Assembly (NCBI GenBank): GCA_958452575.1
Contig: CAUDUM010000008.1
Coordinates: 1-64,000, forward strand
Reading direction: 5' to 3'
Length of the DNA: 64,000 nucleotides
Origin: an uncultured Eggerthellaceae bacterium
GTDB lineage: Bacteria; Actinomycetota; Coriobacteriia; Coriobacteriales; Eggerthellaceae
Within the stretch, counting starts at the first letter, position 1, and every line of letters begins with the position of its first letter. The notes beneath the pieces were generated by a model. That model was not told the origin of the DNA and did not search any database. It saw only the letters and a program-made list of their open reading frames with translations. Shown one piece after another: positions 1-7,188 of the stretch. The position numbers and the translations under genes are program-made.

Positions 1-69
1 GTGCCAAAGGGACACATCTAATGGCACGCCGGCATCGCCGGCGTGCCATTAGATGTGTCCCTTTGGCAC
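1..69. repeat. Two inverted REP copies forming a perfect palindrome
   Basis: Bases 1-33 and 37-69 are exact reverse complements around a 3-nt centre. Each arm carries a full 27-bp REP unit (1-27 and 43-69) that begins GTGCCAAAGGG and ends CTAATGGCAC or the reverse. The same unit occurs near 4905, 5783, 7114 and 12721. The palindrome lies inside the open frame of the ABC ATPase. Confidence 0.9.
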
Positions 70-1090
70 CTTCGGAGTCGGCGGAGGTGACTGCGTTGCG
101 GGGCGATTCTTGTCTTTCGTGTCTCTCATCGTCGATCTCCATCCCGTGCTCGGGCAGCGCGTGCCAAAGCGCCTTGCTGAAAGGGTGCTGCAGCAGGTCG
201 GGCGACGTGAAGCTTGTCACGGCGGTCTCCTCGATGACCGTGCCGTCCTCGAACACCGCGATGCGGTCAGCGACGCGCAGCGCCAGCTCGATGTCGTGGG
301 TGATCAGCAGCACGCCGCCTCCGTCGTTGGCGAACGTACGGAAGTCGTCCATCGCACGTACGGCGAGCTCCATATCGAGTCCGGGCGTTGGTTCGTCGGC
401 GACGATGACGCGCGGGCGGTTCATCAGCGCCCCGATCAGCAGCACGCGCCGTGTCATGCCGCCTGACAGCTCGAAGGGGTAGCGTCGCGCGGTTTCCTCA
501 TCCAAGCGGTAGCGCGCGAACAGCTCACGACGTCGGGCCCGCGCCTCTTGTTTCGTCATGCCCTGCGCCAGGCGCTCGATTTGGCGGCCGACGCGCTGCA
601 GAGGATCCAGCGACTCCACCGATTGCGGCACAAAGGCGATCCGGTTGCCGCGCAGGGGGGTGAGGGATCGCTCGTCCATGGCATCACCGTCGAACCAAAC
701 GCGTCCGGTGACCTGTGCATTCGCGGCAAACAATCCCATGATGGTGTCGGCGATGAGGGTTTTGCCCGATCCGGAGGCGCCGACGAGCGCCAGGATCTCG
801 CCCTCGTGCAGCGACAGGCTCAGATGCTCCACCACGAAGCGTGTCTCGCGCGGCGCGAGCACCCCGCGTCCCGCGTAGCGCTCGAACCCCACGCTCACGT
901 CATCGAGCTGCAGCAGGTGATGGCCTCCCGCATGCACGCTGTGAGCGGCGTGCGAATGATGATGGTGCGTCGGCTGACCGGCGTGGCTGGTCGCGGCATG
1001 GTCGGTGCTCGACGGCGTGGCTGCGTCGCATCTCGTCGCGGAATTCCCCTCGTCAACGGATCCGAGCATGTCGATGATCCTCTCGTCCAT
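1..1090 (-). CDS. ABC importer ATP-binding protein (nickel/peptide type), 3' end cut by window edge
   Basis: The minus-strand frame opens at ATG 1088-1090 behind GGAGGCGGGG and stays open to base 1, so 363 codons are visible and no stop is seen. It energises import through the two permeases encoded just upstream. Walker A GASGSGKT lies near residues 104-111, the signature LSGGM near 208-212, Walker B VIVADEPT near 228-235 and the H-loop THD near 264-266, as in DppD/NikD/OppD proteins. Residues 31-58 form a histidine-rich stretch with 11 His before the first beta strand, which is unusual for this family and fits metal handling. The signature has Met where Gln is common (LSGGQ). The last ~23 codons run into the palindromic repeat at 1-69, so the natural C-terminus has probably been altered. 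Its start is 9 nt after the stop of the upstream permease. Confidence 0.85.
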   Translation of the reverse strand, partial: MDERIIDMLGSVDEGNSATRCDAATPSSTDHAATSHAGQPTHHHHSHAAHSVHAGGHHLLQLDDVSVGFERYAGRGVLAPRETRFVVEHLSLSLHEGEILALVGASGSGKTLIADTIMGLFAANAQVTGRVWFDGDAMDERSLTPLRGNRIAFVPQSVESLDPLQRVGRQIERLAQGMTKQEARARRRELFARYRLDEETARRYPFELSGGMTRRVLLIGALMNRPRVIVADEPTPGLDMELAVRAMDDFRTFANDGGGVLLITHDIELALRVADRIAVFEDGTVIEETAVTSFTSPDLLQHPFSKALWHALPEHGMEIDDERHERQESPRNAVTSADSEGAKGTHLMARRRCRRAIRCVPLA

Positions 1091-1099
1091 CCCCGCCTC

Positions 1100-1999
1100 C
1101 TACTCCTGCGAGCTCGTCGGATCGAGCAGGCGGCGGATGCCCGATCCGCACGCGTCGAACAGCATGACGACCAGCACCAACGCCAGTCCGGGGAAGAACG
1201 CGAGCCACCACATGCCGGCGGAGAGGTAGCTCATCGACTCGGACAGGATGATGCCGATGGCGGCGGATTCGGGCGACAGGCCGAACCCGAGGAACGTGAT
1301 GGCGGATTCGTGCAGGATGGCGTGGGGGAACATCAAAACGATGCCCACGAGGAACTGCGGCAGCACGTGGGGGAGGATGTGGCGCAGCGCGATGTCCCAG
1401 CGGCTGCGCCCCAGCTTCGCGGCGGCGGCCACATAGGGAGCTTCCTTCACCTGCAGCACCTCGGCGCGCACGACGCGCGCGAGGCTGGGCCAGTGCGTCA
1501 GCGCGATGCCCACCACCACGCCGACGAATCCCTTGCCCAGCGCGTAGGAGATCAGGATGAGCAGGATGATGTGGGGCACGCCCATCATCAGGTCGATGAT
1601 CCACGTGATGGCAGCGTCGACCTTGCGTCCGCCGAGCGCCGACGCGCAGCCCAGCGCGAGCGCGATGAGCGATGAGGCCGCCACGGCGACAAGCCCGATG
1701 AGGATGCTCGTCGACAGGCCGCACAGCGTTCGCACGAGCATGTCGTGCCCCAGGCGGTCGGTGCCGAACGGATGCTGCAGGCTTGGAGCGAGCGATCGGG
1801 CGTCCAGATCGGTGGCGGTCGCCTCGGGCATGAGGGCAAGCCCGGCGATCACGATGCCGAGGAGGATGATCCCGCCTAGGCCCGCGGCGGTTGCGGTTGC
1901 AAGGCGGTTGCCGCGGCGGAACAGGCGTCCCGTCACGCTGCGATGGAGGACGGCGTCGCGGGATGCGGCGGACTCATGCTGCAGGGGTTTCGCTTCCAC
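1100..1999 (-). CDS. ABC transporter permease, DppC/NikC type
   Basis: This 299-residue membrane protein belongs to the binding-protein-dependent inner-membrane component family and pairs with the permease encoded upstream. After a short cytoplasmic N-terminus there is a first membrane helix (residues ~35-55), a periplasmic loop with FGTDRLGHD typical of DppC/OppC proteins, then several helices. The EAA coupling loop is visible as AAAKLGRSRWDIALRHILPH. The ATG at 1999 overlaps the 3' end of the upstream permease gene by 26 nt, implying translational coupling. Length is normal for the family. The substrate is probably nickel or a nickel chelate, judged from the operator upstream of the operon and the His-rich ATPase. 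Peptide transport cannot be excluded. Confidence 0.88.
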   Translation of the reverse strand: MEAKPLQHESAASRDAVLHRSVTGRLFRRGNRLATATAAGLGGIILLGIVIAGLALMPEATATDLDARSLAPSLQHPFGTDRLGHDMLVRTLCGLSTSILIGLVAVAASSLIALALGCASALGGRKVDAAITWIIDLMMGVPHIILLILISYALGKGFVGVVVGIALTHWPSLARVVRAEVLQVKEAPYVAAAAKLGRSRWDIALRHILPHVLPQFLVGIVLMFPHAILHESAITFLGFGLSPESAAIGIILSESMSYLSAGMWWLAFFPGLALVLVVMLFDACGSGIRRLLDPTSSQE

Positions 2000-2987
2000 G
2001 GGCGCTCACCTCCCCTCGACGGATACGCGGGTCGATGATGCCGTAGAGGATGTTGGCGATCAGGTTGCCTCCGAACACGATGACGGCTGAGACGACGGCG
2101 ATGCCCGCCAGCAGCGCGGAGTCGCCGCCCAGGCCGGCGGTGACGGCCGCCTGGCCCATGCCGGGGTAGGAGAACACCTGCTCCACCAGCACCGAACCGC
2201 CGAAGATCTCGCTGATCGAGGCGAACTGCAGCGTGATGGCGGGCAACAGCGTGTTGCGCAGCCCGTGCTGCAGCAGGATTGTCAGGCGGCTTTTGCCCTG
2301 CGCTCGCGCGTAGCGGACGAACGGGCCGTTCATGATGTCGATGATCTTCTCGCGCGTGTGCAACGCGATGCTTGCCACACCGACGAACGCCAGCACGAGC
2401 GCGGGCAGGATCGCGTGGTAGAGCCTATCGCCCCAGGTGACGGAGCTGGCATCCACGCCCACCGGCACCGAGAACCCGAAGGGGAACCATCCCAGCCACA
2501 CCGAGAACACGATCAGCGCGACGAGCGCCAGCCAGAAGGTGGGCACGCTTGCCAGCACGAAGCAGTATCCCTTCACGATCCGGTCGACCAGGCGGTCGCG
2601 GTTCATTCCGGCGACGATGCCCAGCGCGAACCCGATGATGCCCGACAGCACCCACGCGATGGCCATCAGCAGAAGCGACGAGCCGGCTCGCTCGGCGATG
2701 ACCTGCGCCACCGGTGCGTTGAACCGCAGGCTCGTCCCCATGTCGCCTTGGACGAACGCGGCAAGCCATGCGAAGTAGCGTGTGAGGAACGGTTGATCGG
2801 TGCCCCAATAGGCGGCCAGCTGCGCCTTCTCATCGGCCGTGAGCGACAGGTACGCGCTTTGCCCGAGGTTCGCCTGCATCGGATCGACCGGCGACGCCGA
2901 CACCAGGGCGAACGTGACGAAGCTCACCGCCAGGATGAGCAGCGCGCATTTGGCCAGTTGTCTGAGCGTGAGGGAAAGCAGCGGCAT
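1974..2987 (-). CDS. ABC transporter permease, DppB/NikB type
   Basis: This 337-residue membrane permease forms the other half of the channel. It starts with a single helix (residues ~10-30), followed by the SPVDPMQA segment and GTDQPFLTRYFAWL, both typical of the N-terminal region of DppB/NikB proteins. The coupling loop VRYARAQGKSRLTILLQHGLRN lies in the C-terminal third and the protein ends IIDPRIRRG, a family hallmark. The gene follows the receptor gene after 18 nt and overlaps the DppC-type gene, so all four importer genes are one transcription unit. Specificity is inferred from context only. Confidence 0.88.
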   Translation of the reverse strand: MPLLSLTLRQLAKCALLILAVSFVTFALVSASPVDPMQANLGQSAYLSLTADEKAQLAAYWGTDQPFLTRYFAWLAAFVQGDMGTSLRFNAPVAQVIAERAGSSLLLMAIAWVLSGIIGFALGIVAGMNRDRLVDRIVKGYCFVLASVPTFWLALVALIVFSVWLGWFPFGFSVPVGVDASSVTWGDRLYHAILPALVLAFVGVASIALHTREKIIDIMNGPFVRYARAQGKSRLTILLQHGLRNTLLPAITLQFASISEIFGGSVLVEQVFSYPGMGQAAVTAGLGGDSALLAGIAVVSAVIVFGGNLIANILYGIIDPRIRRGEVSARGSETPAA

Positions 2988-3005
2988 GACGGCGGGATCG
3001 GCTCC

Positions 3006-4685
3006 TTACTGCCAGCTCCACTGATCCACGTTGTTGACGATGGACCAGCCGTGGCCGTGAGGATGGGGCTTCTGCTCCGCCACCTGCAGGCCCTCGCGCA
3101 CGAAGTAGAGGTGGTCGACGTTGGCGATCCACACCCACGGGGCGTCGGATGCGGGCGTGACGCCGGTCTGGCCGTCCCATTGCGCCAGGCGGTAGTACTC
3201 GTACGAGTCGGCGATATCGGGCTGCGCGACCGCCTGGTCGAGGTAGCCGTCGGTCGTCTCGTCGGCACGGCAAGCGTAATCGCCCCAGCCCTGGGAATGG
3301 TTGAGCTCGTAGATCTCAACGGGCGAGTTGGAGCCCCAGCCCCAGAGGATCGCCTGCGAATACGACTGCGGCTCGAGATCGTCCCATGACAGGCCCTGCA
3401 CGTTCACCTTGATGCCGAGCGGCGCCATCTGCTCGGCGAAATCGGCGGCGAGTGCCTGGCGCACGGTGTCGGGCGCCATGTACAGCAGGTCGAACTCGGC
3501 GCGCACCCCGTCTTTGACCAGGGTGCCGTCGTCGCCCGCGGTCCAACCGCTGTCGGCGAGGATCTGCTTGGCGCGCTCGGCGTCGGTGGCGACCTGCATG
3601 TCCTCGCTTGCCCAAGGCATGCCGTCGGACACGCTGAACGCCGGCGTGCCGAACCCGCCCAGCGTGTGTCGGATGGCCAGGTCGCGGTCGAGCGCGAAGT
3701 TCATCGCCTGACGCAGCGCCCGGTCGCTGGTGACGTCGTTGCCGGCTTCGTAGGAGATGCCGCCGTTTTCCCAGGCGGATCCGGCGGGCAACGTCGGCAG
3801 CGAGATGCCGCGCGAGTCGACCGTCTCGCAGTCGAACAGGTCGTAGCCGCCGACGACGTTCTCGGCGAACGTTGCCGACGTGTAAGCGAGGTCGACCGAT
3901 CCCGCCTGCGCGGCGGCGAGCGAGGCGTCCTCATCCATGAACAGCACCACCACGCGTTCGATCCGAGGCTTTTCGCCATAGTAGGTCGGGTTGGCGTCGA
4001 AGATGACCTGCTGGCCCTTGTCCCACTGCGTGAGCACGTAGCGGCCCGATCCAATGGGATGGGTGCCGTAATCGTCGCCGTGGGCGTGCTCGGGGCAGAT
4101 GCCGACGTTTGCCAGCGTGTACAGCAGGATGTTGAACGGGCGGTTGAGGTGCAGCTCCACGGTGTAGTCGCCGGTCGCCACGGCTTCGTCGACCATGGAC
4201 AGATCGGCTTCGGCAGTCGGCGAGGCCAGGATGCCGTTGATGGTGAAGGCCACGTCAGCGGCGGTCAGCGGCTCGCCGTCGGAGAACACGGCGTCCTCGC
4301 GAAGCGAGAACGTCCAGGTGAGGCCATCCTCGCTGCAGGAATAGCCGGTGGCCAGGTCATTGGAGAAGCTCATGTCGGCGTTGGTGACGATGAGCGTCGA
4401 CTGGATGAGCGGTTCGTGCACGTGCTCGCCGCAGCCCCACGACACGAACGGATCGAAGCCCGCCGCCGGTTCGGCGCCGGTGGGCATGGTCACGATGACC
4501 TGCGTCTGGGTGTCGCCGGAAGCGCCATCGGCAGCGACTTCCGTGTCGGCGCCGTCCGCTTCGTCGGCGGGCTGCGAGCAGCCGGCAAGCGCTCCGCCGA
4601 GCGCGAGCGCGCCGCTGCCCGCCAACGCGAGCTTCGCGAACGAGCGACGGGAGAGAGCAGGGGAGGACGTGGTCGGCGTCGGCAT
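3006..4685 (-). CDS. ABC transporter substrate-binding lipoprotein (SBP family 5), probable nickel receptor
   Basis: This 559-residue extracytoplasmic receptor has a Tat-type lipoprotein leader: RRSFAKLALAG near residues 13-23 and a lipobox LAGCS with Cys near 35, followed by a low-complexity linker. The body matches family 5 binding proteins (DppA/NikA): LATGYSCSEDGLTWTFSLR, FSDGEPLTAADVAFT and HPIGSGRYVL are recognisable. The C-terminal part holds a HPHGHGW segment and the N-terminal part CGEHVHE, both possible metal ligands. The start is ATG 4685 with AAGGAGA 5 nt upstream. It heads the operon directly below an operator matching the GTGTTAC-N13-GTAACAC pattern of NikR sites. I infer nickel or a nickel complex as ligand. 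A peptide or other metal complex is the alternative. Confidence 0.85.
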   Translation of the reverse strand: MPTPTTSSPALSRRSFAKLALAGSGALALGGALAGCSQPADEADGADTEVAADGASGDTQTQVIVTMPTGAEPAAGFDPFVSWGCGEHVHEPLIQSTLIVTNADMSFSNDLATGYSCSEDGLTWTFSLREDAVFSDGEPLTAADVAFTINGILASPTAEADLSMVDEAVATGDYTVELHLNRPFNILLYTLANVGICPEHAHGDDYGTHPIGSGRYVLTQWDKGQQVIFDANPTYYGEKPRIERVVVLFMDEDASLAAAQAGSVDLAYTSATFAENVVGGYDLFDCETVDSRGISLPTLPAGSAWENGGISYEAGNDVTSDRALRQAMNFALDRDLAIRHTLGGFGTPAFSVSDGMPWASEDMQVATDAERAKQILADSGWTAGDDGTLVKDGVRAEFDLLYMAPDTVRQALAADFAEQMAPLGIKVNVQGLSWDDLEPQSYSQAILWGWGSNSPVEIYELNHSQGWGDYACRADETTDGYLDQAVAQPDIADSYEYYRLAQWDGQTGVTPASDAPWVWIANVDHLYFVREGLQVAEQKPHPHGHGWSIVNNVDQWSWQ

Positions 4686-4700
4686 GGTTCTCCTTCGGCT

Positions 4701-4770
4701 ATAGTGTTACGAAAATCAAACTCGTAACACTATAGGGATTGGAGTAACACCAAGTCAAGATTCGTAACAC
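4701..4770. promoter_or_regulatory. NikR-like operator: four half-sites at exact 20-bp spacing
   Basis: GTGTTAC at 4704-4710 and GTAACAC at 4724-4730 are separated by 13 bp. They extend to perfect 12-bp arms at 4701-4712 and 4722-4733. Two further GTAACAC half-sites lie at 4744-4750 and 4764-4770, so the starts are 4704, 4724, 4744 and 4764. The GTGTTAC-N13/14-GTAACAC pattern is, from memory, the one proposed for NikR in deltaproteobacteria. The array covers the importer promoter. Confidence 0.8.
4729..4758 (-). promoter_or_regulatory. Sigma-70-like promoter of the importer operon
   Basis: On the minus strand a -35 TTGACT (4753-4758) and a -10 TATAGT (4729-4734) are separated by 18 bp, about 44 bp upstream of the receptor ATG. 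The -10 overlaps one arm of the inverted operator and a direct half-site lies in the spacer, so bound repressor would block polymerase. Confidence 0.65.
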
Positions 4771-4776
4771 TTCATC

Positions 4777-4903
4777 CGGCGAATGGCGGCGGCGCTTTGC
4801 GTCCTTGGCGCCGGAGCCGGTTAGCGCAGCATGAACTTTTCCAACTCGGAGCGCTTGCTGATGCCGAGTTTGCGGAACGACGAGGCCAGGTAGCTTTTCA
4901 CCG
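4777..4903 (-). pseudogene. Duplicated 3' end of the luxR gene
   Basis: These 127 bp match 7145-7271, the end of the intact luxR gene and its downstream flank, with a single visible mismatch. The coding part (4821-4903) gives only the last ~28 residues of the LuxR helix-turn-helix region, ending KSYLASSFRKLG...KFMLR. The copy stops abruptly where the REP unit at 4905 begins. It is a fragment without a start and is unlikely to be functional. It shows that repeat-associated recombination moved DNA between the two REP sites. Confidence 0.85.
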
Positions 4904-4904
4904 C

Positions 4905-4931
4905 GTGCCAAAGGGACACATCTAATGGCAC
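4905..4931 (+). repeat. REP unit overlapping the RAYT stop codon
   Basis: A full 27-bp unit identical to bases 1-27. The ends GTGCCA and TGGCAC are inverted repeats, so one unit can fold as a small hairpin. The stop codon (TAG, 4922-4924 on the minus strand) and last codons of the adjacent transposase gene lie inside it. Confidence 0.9.
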
Positions 4932-5731
4932 GCTCGCGCTCTCGTGATAATCCCTCTCCCTATGCCTGTCAATCTTTCGATTTGCCTGATGGAAAGACCG
5001 GCAAATTTCAACCGTGCCAAAGCGTCGTCTCGTTTTGCTTTAGGCATTGAGCAGATTCGATCTGAGAAAGCGCTGCCAAACATTCCGATCGCGATTTCGG
5101 CAGCCTCGACATCATCGATTCGGCGCCGGTATCCGTCAATCCTTTCGAAACCGTCTGCCTCGCTTTCTTCATTGTGGAAACGGATGAAAGCATTCTTTCC
5201 GCCGAATAGCTCGAGCACCGTTTTCGAGTCGGTCATCTCCGCTCCGCGCGCATGCTCTTTCCCGAGGATCGCCCGATAGCTGCTCCAATCGTAGCGATCC
5301 ATCGCCGTTCCGGTTTCGAGGGGGTTTCGATGAATGTATCGAATCGTCGCAAGCAGATGAGTTTCACCCATTATCGGATGGGCGTTGAAGCGGTTTTGGA
5401 AAACCTTCCCTACATGCCCATGCCTGCCGTTGAAGTACTGTGCGTAGCTAACTCCGATGCGCTGCATGGATTTCGAGAGGTCGGCGCTGTTCGCGCGAAG
5501 CAGCAGGTGGATATGGTTGTCCATGAGGCACCATGCGTAGACGCGGCTTTCCGAATCCGTTAGCTTGGTCGAGAGAATGGAGAGGAATCTCTCTTTGTCC
5601 AGGTCGTCTTCGAAGATGATGCGCCTTCCCAGTCCTCTTGTGGTTACGTGGATGAAGTCGGAAGGAAGCGTCGCTCTTGCGTTGCGCGCTATAGCTCCTC
5701 CTTTGTCGAGGAAAAGAACCGGGAAATCCAT
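4922..5731 (-). CDS. REP-associated tyrosine transposase (RAYT, Y1_Tnp family)
   Basis: This 269-residue single-domain HUH endonuclease is the type that cuts and rejoins REP hairpins as single strands. The HUH motif is NHIHLLL near residues 72-78, and the nucleophile region IGVSYAQYFN near 92-101 offers Tyr96 or Tyr99. GKVFQNRF and IRYIHRNPLE are further family blocks. The C-terminal ~30 residues (LSIRQIERLTGIGRG) look like a helix-turn-helix. Length is slightly longer than usual for the family. The gene is bracketed by REP units in opposite orientation at 4905 and 5783. Its sequence is lower in GC than the neighbours, consistent with transfer. It looks intact. Confidence 0.9.
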   Translation of the reverse strand: MDFPVLFLDKGGAIARNARATLPSDFIHVTTRGLGRRIIFEDDLDKERFLSILSTKLTDSESRVYAWCLMDNHIHLLLRANSADLSKSMQRIGVSYAQYFNGRHGHVGKVFQNRFNAHPIMGETHLLATIRYIHRNPLETGTAMDRYDWSSYRAILGKEHARGAEMTDSKTVLELFGGKNAFIRFHNEESEADGFERIDGYRRRIDDVEAAEIAIGMFGSAFSDRICSMPKAKRDDALARLKFAGLSIRQIERLTGIGRGIITRARACH

Positions 5732-5782
5732 TATGCCATGTCAGGCATCCTTTGGATATGAGCCTTCGATAGATGTGGATAT

Positions 5783-5820
5783 GTGCCATTAGATGTGTCC
5801 CTTTGGCACCCCTTTGGCAC
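5783..5820 (-). repeat. REP unit with a partial tandem tail upstream of the RAYT gene
   Basis: A complete 27-bp unit in inverted orientation (5783-5809) is followed by a repeated CCCTTTGGCAC end (to 5820). It lies ~50 bp upstream of the transposase start and, with the unit at 4905, frames the gene as an inverted pair. Confidence 0.88.
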
Positions 5821-5841
5821 CCGGCACGCTCCGGTGTGTTG

Positions 5842-6189
5842 TTAGGCGGGCTTGTGTTCGGTGCCCCAAAGGCAAAGCTGGTCGAGCACTTCCATGAGCG
5901 AATCCCCCAATTCGGTGAGGGTGTATTCAACCTTCGGCGGTACCTGGGGATATTCCGTGCGCACGATGAGGCCATCGTGCTCGAGCTCCTTGAGGTTTGC
6001 CGACAGCGTCTTGTCGGCGACGTTGCCCAGATAGCGGCGCATCTGGTTGAAGCGCACCGGCTGGTACTCCATCAGGCAGTAGAGAATCGCCATCTTGTGC
6101 TTGCCTTGGATGAGCGAAAGCGTATAGCTGTAGCCGGTTCCCTCGAAGCGTGCTTTGGTGATGTCTTCGGGGGATGGATGCTCTCTCAC
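5842..6189 (-). CDS. HxlR-family transcriptional regulator
   Basis: This winged-helix repressor of about 115 residues has the HxlR hallmarks: GKHKMAILYCLMEYQPVRFNQ in the first helices, KTLSANLKELEHDGLIVR in the recognition helix region and VPPKVEYTLTELGDSL in the wing. I choose GTG 6189 because AAAGGA lies 6 nt upstream. A longer frame from ATG 6231 exists but would run through that ribosome site. It is transcribed divergently from the flavin-reductase-like gene, the usual arrangement for HxlR proteins that sense redox-active or electrophilic compounds and control the neighbouring reductase. HxlR members typically act as dimers. Confidence 0.85.
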   Translation of the reverse strand: MREHPSPEDITKARFEGTGYSYTLSLIQGKHKMAILYCLMEYQPVRFNQMRRYLGNVADKTLSANLKELEHDGLIVRTEYPQVPPKVEYTLTELGDSLMEVLDQLCLWGTEHKPA

Positions 6190-6252
6190 GGGTTGTCCTT
6201 TCTTCGAGGTGAAGGGACGGCAGGGCGCCAATCAGATCATTTTGGATGCCGC

Positions 6253-6316
6253 AGCGTATCGCTCCTGACTGATACGCTTTAGTTCCGGTAAGTACCTAAC
6301 AAGAAAACCAGTACTT
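6253..6316. promoter_or_regulatory. Candidate HxlR operators in the divergent promoter region
   Basis: Two inverted repeats lie between the divergent genes: AGCGTATC (6253-6260) with GATACGCT (6271-6278), and AAGTAC (6290-6295) with GTACTT (6311-6316). GTAC-centred inverted repeats of this kind are typical of HxlR sites. The location suits control of both genes. Confidence 0.55.
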
Positions 6317-6383
6317 GCAGCCGATCCGATAAAGAAGAATACTGCGTGTCGAAGGAATGTCAACACAAGTGAAAGGATGCGCA

Positions 6384-6947
6384 ATGGCAAAGAAGAGCCT
6401 GGGCAATGCGGGCGAGCTGTTTCCGCAGTCAGTGTTCATTATCGCGAGCTACGATGAGAACGGCGTGCCTAACGCTATGAATGCCGCGTGGGCAGGCGAG
6501 TGCTCCCGTCACGAGATCTGCTTCAACATCGGCGACCACAAAACCACGGCCAACATCGTCAAGAAAGGCGCCTTCACCGTTGCTCCTGCCAATAAGGCCA
6601 ACGTCGTATCGGCCGACTACTTTGGCATCGCGACTGGCAACAAGGTGAATAAGGCCGAAAAGAGTGGCCTGACGTTTGTGAAATCCGAGTACGTGGATGC
6701 GCCCGTCATAGAGGAGTATCCGCTCACCATGGAGTGCGAGGTTGTCGAGATTCAGGGCGACGAGCATGGGGCGCGTGTCGTCGGCAAGGTCGTCAACGTG
6801 CTGGTGGACGAGGCAATACTCGGAGAAGACAGCAAGGTGGACTTCGGCAAGTTTCAGCCTCTTGTCTACGATGCTGCGCACATGACCTACCGTGTGGTGG
6901 GCGAAGAGGTCGGCGGCGCTTGGAACGTTGGTAAACAGCTGATGTGA
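6384..6947 (+). CDS. Flavin reductase-like / flavoredoxin family protein
   Basis: This 187-residue protein matches the FMN-binding flavin reductase-like domain (flavoredoxin subgroup): a Ser-rich N-terminal strand, NAMNAAWAGECSRHEICFNIG around the FMN site, TANIVKKGAFTV and a central dimer region. Such proteins use FMN to pass electrons or reduce small substrates. The start is ATG 6384 with AAAGGAT 6 nt upstream; the longer in-frame start at 6357 lacks a ribosome site. It is divergent from the HxlR gene and very probably its target. Confidence 0.82.
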   Translation: MAKKSLGNAGELFPQSVFIIASYDENGVPNAMNAAWAGECSRHEICFNIGDHKTTANIVKKGAFTVAPANKANVVSADYFGIATGNKVNKAEKSGLTFVKSEYVDAPVIEEYPLTMECEVVEIQGDEHGARVVGKVVNVLVDEAILGEDSKVDFGKFQPLVYDAAHMTYRVVGEEVGGAWNVGKQLM

Positions 6948-7066
6948 CGTTGCCATCGCGCTATCGATGGGCCGGGGGTGTTGAGGCTGAATCGCAGTCC
7001 CGTCTTCGGCAAACCGGGGCATTTCTGCGGCAACGTAATCCTGATGTTAGCCGGCAGATAAAAGGT

Positions 7067-7109
7067 AGAAATGAGTACCAGGAGGTCATGCCTCCTAGTG
7101 CTCATTTCT
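7067..7109. terminator. Long imperfect stem-loop, possible terminator
   Basis: AGAAATGAG (7067-7075) pairs with CTCATTTCT (7101-7109), with a second paired segment AGGAGG/CCTCCT inside. There is no clear T-run, so it may end transcription from both converging genes or be a remnant of the neighbouring REP insertion. Confidence 0.45.
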
Positions 7110-7113
7110 GCAT

Positions 7114-7140
7114 GTGCTATTAGATGTGTCCCTTTGGCAC
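7114..7140 (-). repeat. REP unit, one-base variant
   Basis: A 27-bp unit in inverted orientation with one change (GTGCTATT instead of GTGCCATT). It sits 4 bp before the segment duplicated at 4777-4903, on the opposite side of that segment from the unit at 4905. Confidence 0.85.
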
Positions 7141-7188
7141 CCTGCGGCGAATGGCGGCGGCGCTTTGCGTCCTTGGCGCCGGAGCCGG

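Noticed and set aside
4699..4911. 70-codon minus-strand frame upstream of the importer
   Set aside because: It is an out-of-frame reading of the duplicated luxR tail plus operator DNA.
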